12,825 bases of DNA, from assembly GCA_003224135.1 (NCBI GenBank), contig QHYO01000326.1, forward strand, positions 2,527 through 15,351, in the 5' to 3' direction. The stretch is from Acidobacteriota bacterium. Its GTDB lineage: Bacteria > Acidobacteriota > Terriglobia > Acidiferrales > UBA7541. A program made the translations under genes and the position numbers. A model generated the notes under the pieces. It was not told where the DNA came from, did not search any database, and was given only the letters and a program-made list of their open reading frames with translations. Positions 7,216-12,825 of the stretch are shown here, one piece after another. Position 1 is the stretch's first letter. Each line of letters starts with the position of its first letter.

Positions 7216-9291
7216 TCACTTTCCGCCCGCTTCTTTTGCCGCCGCAACCACACTCTCTACGGTGAAGCCGAATCTTTTCAGCACGTCCTTCAACGGGGCC
7301 GACGCTCCGAACGTCCGCATGCCGATTATTTTTCCCTTTGCTCCGGCGTAACGCTCCCAGCCAAACGTCGAAGCCATTTCAACCGTGACGCGAGCCGTGA
7401 CTGCGGCCGGCAAAACGCTTTCTTTGTACGCTTGGTCCTGCCGTTCGAACAGCTCCCACGACGGAATGCTCACAACTCTTGCCTTCACGCCATCTGCTGC
7501 AAGCTTTTCCTGCGCCGCCACGCACAGCGCCAGTTCCGTGCCCGTTCCGATCAAAATCAGGTCCGGCTTTCCCCCCGGCGCATCGCTCAAAACGTAAGCG
7601 CCCTTGGCTACGCCCGCTGCCGGAGCGAATTTCGTCCGGTCAAAGGTGGGCATGGCTTGTCGCGAGAGCACCAAGGCCGTGGGCCCGTGCGTGTGCGTTA
7701 TGGCCAGCTTCCATGCCTCTGCAACTTCATTCGCATCGCCGGGCCGCAGCACCAAAATATTTGGCATTGCACGCAATGCCGCCAATTGTTCAATTGGCTG
7801 GTGCGTGGGGCCATCTTCTCCCAGTCCGATCGAGTCGTGGGTGAACACGTAAATCACCGGAACTTCCATCAGCGCAGCCAAGCGCACCGCCGGCTTGACG
7901 TAATCACTGAAATTGAAGAACGTTCCGCCGAACGGCCGCAGCTTGCTCAGTGCCATGCCGCTCATGGCCGCGCCCATCGCGTGTTCGCGGACACCGTAAT
8001 GCAGATTCCGTCCTTTGTACTCTCCAGGCAAGAAATCGCCCGCGCCCGGAAACTCCAGATTCGTCTTGTTCGATTTCGCCAGATCCGCTGAACCGCCAAC
8101 CAGCCAAGGAATATTTTTCGCCAGCGCGTTCACCGTCTTGCCAGAACTCTCGCGCGACGCCATACCCTTTGCGTCCGCCGGAAACGTCGGCAAATTATTA
8201 TCCCAGCCATCGGGCAACTCACGCTTTTGCATCAATTCCAGCTGCTTCGCAAGGTCGGGAAACTGCTTCGAATAGTCACCCCACATCTTTACCCACTGTG
8301 CGTGGGCCTCGCCCCCGCGCTTCCCGATACCGTCCTTGAAGTGCTGATAAACGCCGTCCGGCACAAAAAACTTTGCATCTTCCGGCCAGTCATAAAACTT
8401 CTTTACCAATTTGACTTCCGCTTCCCCCAAGGGTTCCCCGTGCGCTTCATACGAGTCCTGTTTGTGCGGCGAACCGTAACCGATGTGGCTGTCCACAACG
8501 ATCAACGTCGGCTTGTCCGTCGTCTTCAAAAACGTTTCGTATGCCCGCGCCAGGATCGCCAGATCATTCGCGTCCGCAACGCGAGTCACGTTCCAGCCGT
8601 AGCCGACAAATCGCGTCATGACATCTTCGCTGAACGACCACGAAGCCGGCCCGTCCAACGTCACCCGGTTGTTGTCGTAAATCCAGCACAGGTTGGAAAG
8701 CCTCAAGTGTCCCGCGAGAGAAGCCGCTTCCGCTGCAACGCCTTCCATCAAGTCGCCGTCGCCGCATACTGCATATGTCCTGAAATCGAAAATTTCAAAA
8801 CCTGGCTTGTTGAAATTTGCCGCGAGCCACTTGCTGGCAATCGCCATTCCGACGCTGTTCCCCGCACCCTGGCCCAGCGGGCCTGTGGTCGTCTCGACAC
8901 CTGATGTGATGTGCGACTCTGGATGCCCCGGCGTTTTGCTGTCCAGTTGCCGGAATCGTTTGATCTCGTCCATCGAAATCGCAGGCTCGTTCAGCACTTC
9001 GCCTTCCGCCGTCGCGGCCCTGACGCCCGTCAAGTGCAGTGTAGTGTACAGCAGCATCGAAGCATGGCCAGCGGATAGCACAAAACTATCGCGGTTCGCC
9101 CACACCGGGTTCGCCGGGTCATACCGCAAATATTTTTGCCAAAGTTCGTACACCACAGGAGCCAGGCCCATCGGCGCACCCGGGTGTCCGGAATTTGCCT
9201 GCTGCACTCCATCAATCGAAAGCGTTCGAATTGTATTGACGCACAACTGGTCGATGTTCTGCTGGCTCACAACCGCGCTCTGCTGGCTCAC
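7216..9291 (-). CDS. tkt: Transketolase
   Basis: Transketolase uses thiamine diphosphate to transfer two-carbon units between ketose and aldose phosphates. The 691-residue protein has normal length and all three domains. The N-terminal pyrophosphate domain shows SGHPGAPMG (34-42), GPLGQG (137-142) and the cofactor and metal motif CGDGDLMEG (176-184) with [10 protein letters not shown] (205-214). The middle domain shows [21 protein letters not shown] and [14 protein letters not shown], and a standard C-terminal domain follows. The start is GTG at 9291, because the overlapping ATG two bases upstream runs at once into TGA and AGGAG lies five bases before the GTG. The first codons carry a short duplication, with SQQ appearing twice. 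It is the first gene of the sugar-phosphate block and follows the E2-like gene by 149 bases. Confidence 0.97.
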   Translation of the reverse strand: MSQQSAVVSQQNIDQLCVNTIRTLSIDGVQQANSGHPGAPMGLAPVVYELWQKYLRYDPANPVWANRDSFVLSAGHASMLLYTTLHLTGVRAATAEGEVLNEPAISMDEIKRFRQLDSKTPGHPESHITSGVETTTGPLGQGAGNSVGMAIASKWLAANFNKPGFEIFDFRTYAVCGDGDLMEGVAAEAASLAGHLRLSNLCWIYDNNRVTLDGPASWSFSEDVMTRFVGYGWNVTRVADANDLAILARAYETFLKTTDKPTLIVVDSHIGYGSPHKQDSYEAHGEPLGEAEVKLVKKFYDWPEDAKFFVPDGVYQHFKDGIGKRGGEAHAQWVKMWGDYSKQFPDLAKQLELMQKRELPDGWDNNLPTFPADAKGMASRESSGKTVNALAKNIPWLVGGSADLAKSNKTNLEFPGAGDFLPGEYKGRNLHYGVREHAMGAAMSGMALSKLRPFGGTFFNFSDYVKPAVRLAALMEVPVIYVFTHDSIGLGEDGPTHQPIEQLAALRAMPNILVLRPGDANEVAEAWKLAITHTHGPTALVLSRQAMPTFDRTKFAPAAGVAKGAYVLSDAPGGKPDLILIGTGTELALCVAAQEKLAADGVKARVVSIPSWELFERQDQAYKESVLPAAVTARVTVEMASTFGWERYAGAKGKIIGMRTFGASAPLKDVLKRFGFTVESVVAAAKEAGGK

Positions 9292-9298
9292 ATTAGCT

Positions 9299-9326
9299 CC
9301 TGTGCGGGTAGGAGGGCTCCCGCAGG
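9299..9326 (-). promoter_or_regulatory. Hairpin overlapping the tkt ribosome-binding site
   Basis: On the minus strand CCTGCGGG (9326-9319) can pair with CCCG (9308-9305) and CAGG (9302-9299), with a 10-base loop and a two-base bulge. The last arm contributes the AGG of the AGGAG Shine-Dalgarno sequence (9301-9297). The stem is GC-rich and could limit tkt translation initiation. It was judged by eye only. Confidence 0.35.
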
Positions 9327-9340
9327 AAAGTCAGGATTTA

Positions 9341-9364
9341 GATGCACCGGGGAGACGCACCGGG
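9341..9364. repeat. Short direct repeat in the tkt leader
   Basis: The plus strand reads gatgcaccggg (9341-9351) and gacgcaccggg (9354-9364), two 11-base units with one mismatch at a 13-base period. A related cgggtagg occurs at 9305-9312 and 9361-9368. The repeat may be a regulator site or chance in GC-rich sequence. Confidence 0.4.
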
Positions 9365-9440
9365 TAGGGAAATTCTACGTCAACTTGCCTTTGAATGCAG
9401 AATTGTCCTCAAAGCGGCGTCTGTTTGCAGCCGTAACCTC

Positions 9441-10094
9441 TTATGAATCGACCTTAGTATCGATGGTGATTCGTTCGGCCCATGGATCGGGCGATGCCGA
9501 ACCGTCACGATTCCGCGACGATTCAGATGGCGGCGGTAGAGCAGAGCTGGTTCCGTTGCCGGTGCTCGATGCTTCCACAGCGGGCGCCAATGGCACAGGA
9601 GCCGCTTCGGCAGGCGTGGCTGCCTTTTCCAGTGGCGGCGCAATATCTCGCGGATCAACTGGAAAAAATTGCGCATGCTGCTCCGCCCATTTCGCCGCCA
9701 GTCCATTCAAGGGACTTTTTGTGTTGTATTCCTGATACGCGATCATCCGTCCGATGCGGATGATCAGGTCGTCTAATCCTTCCGAAGCCGCCCAGAAATC
9801 GCCGATACACACCGTCGAATCATCGAAATTCGGATGGAACACCGGCGTCAGCATGCGGCACTGCGGCGCACGCCGCGGATAACCAAGCGAAAGATTCACT
9901 TCCAGGTAATGCTGCGCGCGTTCCTGAATCTCACCCGTCGGCGAAACGAACAATCCCTTAATGTTGTAGACAAACCGGTAGACCTCCGGCGGCATTCCAG
10001 CCGTGCCGGTAATTTGGATCAGCGGCCAGCCCACAAACTTCTGCATCAGCTGATCATGATCCAGTTTCAGTCGTCGAATGCGCGGCGAAAGCAT
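9441..10094 (-). CDS. Ubiquitin-conjugating enzyme E2-like (UBC-fold) protein
   Basis: The first 145 residues or so of this 217-residue protein read as a UBC/E2 fold. An N-terminal helix (RIRRLKLDHDQLMQ, 5-18) leads to a beta-meander region, then LSLGYPRRAPQCRMLTP (68-84), the HPN motif at 87-89, and VCIGDFW at 95-101 with the candidate catalytic Cys96. A helical region resembling the E2 C-terminus follows (DLIIRIGRMIAYQEY, PLNGLAAKWAEQH). The HPN-to-cysteine spacing is about one residue shorter than in typical eukaryotic E2s. Residues 150-217 form an Ala/Pro/Ser-rich, probably disordered tail. With Cys and HPN retained, it should be able to form a thioester, but its partner is unknown. The start is ATG at 10094; GGAG overlaps the end of the upstream gene but is 14 bases away, so the start is somewhat uncertain. 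It is the last gene of the cluster. Confidence 0.8.
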   Translation of the reverse strand: MLSPRIRRLKLDHDQLMQKFVGWPLIQITGTAGMPPEVYRFVYNIKGLFVSPTGEIQERAQHYLEVNLSLGYPRRAPQCRMLTPVFHPNFDDSTVCIGDFWAASEGLDDLIIRIGRMIAYQEYNTKSPLNGLAAKWAEQHAQFFPVDPRDIAPPLEKAATPAEAAPVPLAPAVEASSTGNGTSSALPPPSESSRNRDGSASPDPWAERITIDTKVDS

Positions 10095-10112
10095 GACTCG
10101 GTTCAGTACTCC

Positions 10113-10499
10113 TCAAAAAATCGTTAATGCCAAATCTCTTGCTACGCCAAAGAGCAAGACGCCGACAAGCACAGCTCTCCATGACCACTGCGGGACTTGC
10201 GGCCACTCGACACGATTGTCTAGCACCGCCGCCCAGTACATCGTTCCAAAATACCAGAGCAGCATGGGCAGCAGTAATGTTACTGCCGCATTGAAATGCA
10301 ATGCCGCCGCCACGTGTCCATGCAGCAGCTCCGCGATCGCGCGCGTCGCGCCGCAACCCGGACAGTAATGACCTGTCAACGCGTAAAACGGGCAGCGCGG
10401 ATAAAATGGGTACTCCTGCGGAGAAAATCGCAATAGCATCGAGGCACCTGCCAGGCCAGCCGCCGCAATGCAATTCGCCGCTGCGCGCGCAGAAATCAT
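10113..10499 (-). CDS. DUF2752 small membrane protein
   Basis: This is a 128-residue membrane protein of the DUF2752 family, whose function is not established. The diagnostic region FYPRCPFYALTGHYCPGCGATRA (32-54) contains Cys36, Cys46 and Cys49 and is followed by a helix (IAELLHGHVAAALHFN). About three hydrophobic segments are visible, near residues 8-24, 71-92 and 108-127. The CPGCG pair suggests a metal site or disulfide, but that is unproven. The ATG at 10499 overlaps the stop of the GYF_2 gene in an ATGA arrangement, and the stop lies 18 bases before the E2-like start. It is therefore tightly bound to this operon. DUF2752 proteins often neighbour TM2- or DUF4339-type membrane proteins, so the context fits. 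Confidence 0.85.
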   Translation of the reverse strand: MISARAAANCIAAAGLAGASMLLRFSPQEYPFYPRCPFYALTGHYCPGCGATRAIAELLHGHVAAALHFNAAVTLLLPMLLWYFGTMYWAAVLDNRVEWPQVPQWSWRAVLVGVLLFGVARDLALTIF

Positions 10500-11203
10500 C
10501 GTGGATAGCCCGCCATTTGCCGCTGCTTCATCTCATTGATCCGCGTGAAGTGGTATTGGAAATAATAAATGCTGAAGAAAAATGTCATCACGCCGTTCAA
10601 GGACAGACCGATGGGCTCAGCTGAATTGAAATGATCTTCGATGGAGCTTCGCATGTTGAATGCGGCTACCAGCCACATGATTCCACCGCCCAGCCGAAAG
10701 AGCAGGAACACCGGTTCGCGCGCCGCCCCTGGTTGTCCCTGAACACCTACCATGAACGCGCCTCCAATCGTCAGCACAAACAATCCCACGGCTATCCCGT
10801 AATAGAGCAACGCTTTGCTCTCCGGCTGCACTTTTTTTACCCACGCAGCTTGAATGAACGCCCATACCCAGCCGAAGATTCCACAGGTCAACACGCCAAG
10901 CAAAATCAAAATTCCCCAATGCAGCGACGGGGGCGGTGGATACTGCGACACGGCCGGCGCGGCGTAGCCCGCTGGAGCTCCGTAGGCAGCAGGCGCTCCG
11001 TAAACCGTTCCCGCCGCAGGTTGCGGAGCGGCGGCCGGCACTGGAATGTTTCCGATTACCTGCGAAACCGGAACCCAATCCGTCAGCCCTTCGCTGCGGC
11101 AGAGATCCGTCAGCAGCACGTTTCCCGAGGCGACATACTTCTGTAGATCGGCCAGCGAATACGGCCCGTATTCCTTGTCGTCGCGTTTAATGAAGTAGTT
11201 CAT
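10496..11203 (-). CDS. GYF_2 (DUF4339) domain membrane protein
   Basis: The N-terminal 50 residues match the GYF_2/DUF4339 pattern: Y-F-I-K-R followed by EYGPYSLADLQKYVASG (11-27), TDLCRSEGLTDWVPVSQV (32-49). A linker rich in Ala, Pro, Gly and Tyr follows (54-93), containing YPPPPS. Several hydrophobic segments come next, near 95-120, 132-155, 166-182 and 200-218, in a region that may be DUF4234-like. Its role is unknown; the layout suggests a cytoplasmic adaptor domain on a membrane anchor. The start is ATG at 11203, giving 235 residues, because AGGAG lies seven bases before it. The longer reading from TTG 11224 would place that site inside the gene. It follows the RING-like gene by 27 bases and overlaps the DUF2752 gene by four. 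Confidence 0.82.
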   Translation of the reverse strand: MNYFIKRDDKEYGPYSLADLQKYVASGNVLLTDLCRSEGLTDWVPVSQVIGNIPVPAAAPQPAAGTVYGAPAAYGAPAGYAAPAVSQYPPPPSLHWGILILLGVLTCGIFGWVWAFIQAAWVKKVQPESKALLYYGIAVGLFVLTIGGAFMVGVQGQPGAAREPVFLLFRLGGGIMWLVAAFNMRSSIEDHFNSAEPIGLSLNGVMTFFFSIYYFQYHFTRINEMKQRQMAGYPR

Positions 11204-11210
11204 TCCGTCG

Positions 11211-11215
11211 CTCCT
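11211..11215 (-). promoter_or_regulatory. Ribosome-binding site setting the GYF_2 gene start
   Basis: AGGAG on the minus strand is seven bases before ATG 11203 and lies within the extended reading from TTG 11224, so it favours the ATG. Confidence 0.75.
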
Positions 11216-11230
11216 GTTTCGCAACTCGCA

Positions 11231-11896
11231 CTACACGAATTGCGTTCCGTCTGCGTCCTGATTGACCACGCAAATCTCAATAATCGCCCACACCAAGCTC
11301 GCAAGGGCCCCATAAAAACATGTCAGTAGCGTCACGCAAAGCTGAATCGTTCCCCTTTTCACGTACCCGGCGTAAAAATTGTGTACGCCGAAAGCGCCCA
11401 GAAAAATTCCCAGCAGCACAAAGACTACCCGGGATTTTGGCTGCGGCGGCGGATAATAGTGCGCCAACGAATTCGGTACCTGCTCAACTCGTAGTCCCGG
11501 CCCGCTTTGTGGCGGCGGAGCGACTCCCGTTCCAGCGATGGGAGGCGGGGGTGGCGGCGGCTGCTGCGCAGGGCTCGCTTCCGGAGCCCCGTGCGGGCCG
11601 GGCTGTTCTGCGGCTAACACAGGTGCGCGAAATGTTGTGTATCCCGACCCCAGGGAAAATCCCGGCCGCACAACAGGTGCCGGCGCCTGCCGCGTCACCA
11701 CATTTCCCATCAAGTCCGTTCCGCTCACTGTCACTTTCGCTTCGTCGGACGGTGCATTTGCGCAGCCGAACACCGTGCAGCCGCCATTCTCCGCGAAACA
11801 ATCCGCATGATGGGGGGTGCCGCAGCCTGGGCAATCCTTCCGTTCGCCCTCGGCTTCGCCTACCTCGGTCCGGCAATAGGGGCAGACCGGATTCAA
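11231..11896 (-). CDS. RING-like zinc finger protein with TM2 membrane domain
   Basis: The 221-residue protein begins with a compact treble-clef finger. The likely zinc ligands are Cys5, Cys8, Cys22, Cys25, His29 or His30, Cys33, Cys40 and Cys45, a C4HC3 layout matching prokaryotic RING families (Prok-RING_1 type, from memory). Residues 46-150 are a low-complexity linker with a run of seven prolines at 113-119. The C-terminus is a TM2 domain: two hydrophobic helices (157-178 and 184-212) around the GAFGVHNFYAGYVKRG signature (167-182), ending in NQDADGTQF. Beside an E2-like gene, a membrane-anchored E3-like role is plausible but unproven. The start is TTG at 11896, supported by AAAGG eight bases upstream and a four-base overlap with the FHA gene stop. 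Starting later would lose the first cysteines. Confidence 0.85.
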   Translation of the reverse strand: MNPVCPYCRTEVGEAEGERKDCPGCGTPHHADCFAENGGCTVFGCANAPSDEAKVTVSGTDLMGNVVTRQAPAPVVRPGFSLGSGYTTFRAPVLAAEQPGPHGAPEASPAQQPPPPPPPIAGTGVAPPPQSGPGLRVEQVPNSLAHYYPPPQPKSRVVFVLLGIFLGAFGVHNFYAGYVKRGTIQLCVTLLTCFYGALASLVWAIIEICVVNQDADGTQFV

Positions 11897-12825
11897 TTCC
11901 GCTGCCTTTCTTGATAGCGGAACGCGTAGCGCCCAATCTGCACTACTGCTCCCGTCATCAGCACCTGCTGCCGCACTGGCTGGCCATTCACATATGTATC
12001 GCCAATCGCGCGCAGCATGATTCGCGAACCTGCCAGCTCAACAATTGCGTGTTCCTTCGCGATGTTGCTGTCCTTGAATAGATAAATGTCGCATTTCTGG
12101 TCGCTGCCCACGATCGTGCGCGGCTTGTACAAGATAAATTGTTTGCCGGCTAGCGGACCTGCCGTGACGTAGAGCCAACGGTCTTTCAGCGCGCTTTCAA
12201 CCAATCCCATCGCGACCCCTGTCGCGAGTCCCAGCAGGGCAAATCCGACCCCGCGGCTTGGCGCTCCGCCCTTGGTCGCCAACGCAATCGGATCAAACAG
12301 CATTCCGCCCAACCCCGCTCCGATCACTCCACCCAGGATTCCGTAATACGCTTTCTTGGCCGACATGCCGACAATTCCGTAGGTCGCCCCCGCAGCCACG
12401 CCAAGCACCATCCATGCGACTCCCCGCGCGATCCAAAACGCAGGATTGCGTGCCGTCTGCACTCCCATTTCCGCAACAATTCCCGTCGTGATCACGAACA
12501 CGAGTCCCGCGCCAAAACTGATCACGACACCGAGAATCACTCCCAAGGGAATGGCCAGCCCGCCGCGGATCAACGCTTTTTTCGGTGACCGCTCGACAAT
12601 GCTCTCCGAAATCGCAAATGCCACGCACTGCAGCGTCACCACCAACGCTGTCAATGCAAAGCTCTGCCATACCCGGCGGTCTGGACCGTCGATGAACCAC
12701 GGCTCGCAAATCGCCCATCCGAGCGTCGCGCCTACCAATCCCGCGGCGCCCAGGTAAAACCAGCCTTGAAGCAGAAAGCTGCCTTTTTCTTCCGCAACCT
12801 GCGCTTGCGGGTCCGACGCTTCGTT
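11893..12825 (-). CDS. Multi-pass membrane protein with C-terminal FHA domain (5' end beyond window)
   Basis: The frame stays open to the right edge, so the true start is outside; 310 residues are visible. About six hydrophobic segments can be seen, roughly at residues 16-39, 55-73, 88-118, 130-153, 159-182 and 192-213 of the visible part. The middle ones are rich in glycine and alanine. An FHA domain follows at about 217-305. It has the order TIVGSDQKCDIYL, NIAKEHAIVEL and TYVNGQPV, ending in VVQIGRYAFRYQ. FHA domains usually bind phosphothreonine, but the usual Arg after the first Gly is Ser241 here and the Ser before the conserved His259 is Ala256. Asn280 is kept. Binding may be weak or altered. 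The stop overlaps the RING-like gene start by four bases. Confidence 0.85.
   Translation of the reverse strand, partial: NEASDPQAQVAEEKGSFLLQGWFYLGAAGLVGATLGWAICEPWFIDGPDRRVWQSFALTALVVTLQCVAFAISESIVERSPKKALIRGGLAIPLGVILGVVISFGAGLVFVITTGIVAEMGVQTARNPAFWIARGVAWMVLGVAAGATYGIVGMSAKKAYYGILGGVIGAGLGGMLFDPIALATKGGAPSRGVGFALLGLATGVAMGLVESALKDRWLYVTAGPLAGKQFILYKPRTIVGSDQKCDIYLFKDSNIAKEHAIVELAGSRIMLRAIGDTYVNGQPVRQQVLMTGAVVQIGRYAFRYQERQRN

Larger units (their letters stand above)
9292..9440 (-). promoter_or_regulatory. tkt leader and upstream gap, possible promoter region
   Basis: This is the longest gap in the window (149 bases) and separates the E2/RING membrane cluster from the sugar-phosphate cluster. 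It is the most likely place for a promoter of the latter. A -10-like TAGAAT lies at 9377-9372 on the minus strand, but no convincing -35 stands 16-18 bases upstream. Downstream of it are an 11-base direct repeat and a hairpin reaching the ribosome-binding site, listed separately. No terminator for the upstream cluster was recognised. Confidence 0.25.

Noticed and set aside
7209..7253. Extended N-terminus of RpiB starting inside tkt
   Set aside because: It adds 15 residues not seen in RpiB proteins and overlaps tkt. The ATG at 7208 places the IGSDHAGF motif at its usual position.
7102..8091. Long plus-strand open frame of 329 codons
   Set aside because: It is antisense to tkt and rpiB, with low-information sequence and no domain.
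12736..12738. TTG as the start of the FHA membrane protein
   Set aside because: The frame continues open to the window edge and encodes another hydrophobic segment, so this codon is more likely an internal leucine of a truncated gene.

Overview
The window is a gene-dense stretch of bacterial chromosome in which every convincing gene lies on the minus strand, so the biological order runs from right to left. Base composition is moderately GC-rich. Genes are spaced 0 to 150 bases apart, and several overlap by four bases. Gene content suggests a member of the Acidobacteriota: a split relative of the bifunctional transaldolase/phosphoglucose isomerase, a short 6-phosphogluconate dehydrogenase, a FbaB-type aldolase, and a bacterial ubiquitin-conjugating-like (E2) protein beside a RING-like protein. 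That taxonomic call is an inference from memory of these families, not from a marker gene.

The first block in transcription order (12825 down to 9441) is a five-gene cluster. It encodes a multi-pass membrane protein with a C-terminal FHA domain (cut by the window edge), a RING-like zinc-finger protein with a proline-rich linker and a TM2 membrane domain, a GYF_2/DUF4339 membrane protein, a small DUF2752 membrane protein, and an E2-fold protein that keeps the catalytic cysteine and the HPN motif. Four-base overlaps and short gaps indicate one transcription unit. An E2 beside a RING-like protein suggests a membrane-associated ubiquitin-like conjugation or E2-derived system, but no E1, ubiquitin-like protein or deubiquitinase is visible. 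This is the most interesting part of the window.

The second block (9291 down to 1) is a sugar-phosphate cluster in the order tkt, rpiB, tal, pgi, gnd, zwf, pgl and a class I fructose-bisphosphate aldolase cut by the left edge. It covers the whole oxidative branch of the pentose phosphate pathway (Zwf, Pgl, Gnd) and most of the non-oxidative branch (RpiB, Tkt, Tal), plus Pgi and aldolase, which link it to glycolysis. Only ribulose-5-phosphate 3-epimerase is missing. Together the enzymes would cycle hexose phosphate through pentoses, making reducing power and precursors.

No tRNA, rRNA, CRISPR array, insertion sequence or phage gene was seen. No gap between genes exceeds 150 bases. The gaps worth noting are the tkt leader (9292-9440), the rpiB-tal gap (6636-6755), and a pair of palindromes between pgl and the aldolase (314-356). 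The Pgi protein also appears to lack a block of residues near its C-terminus that its closest relatives carry.
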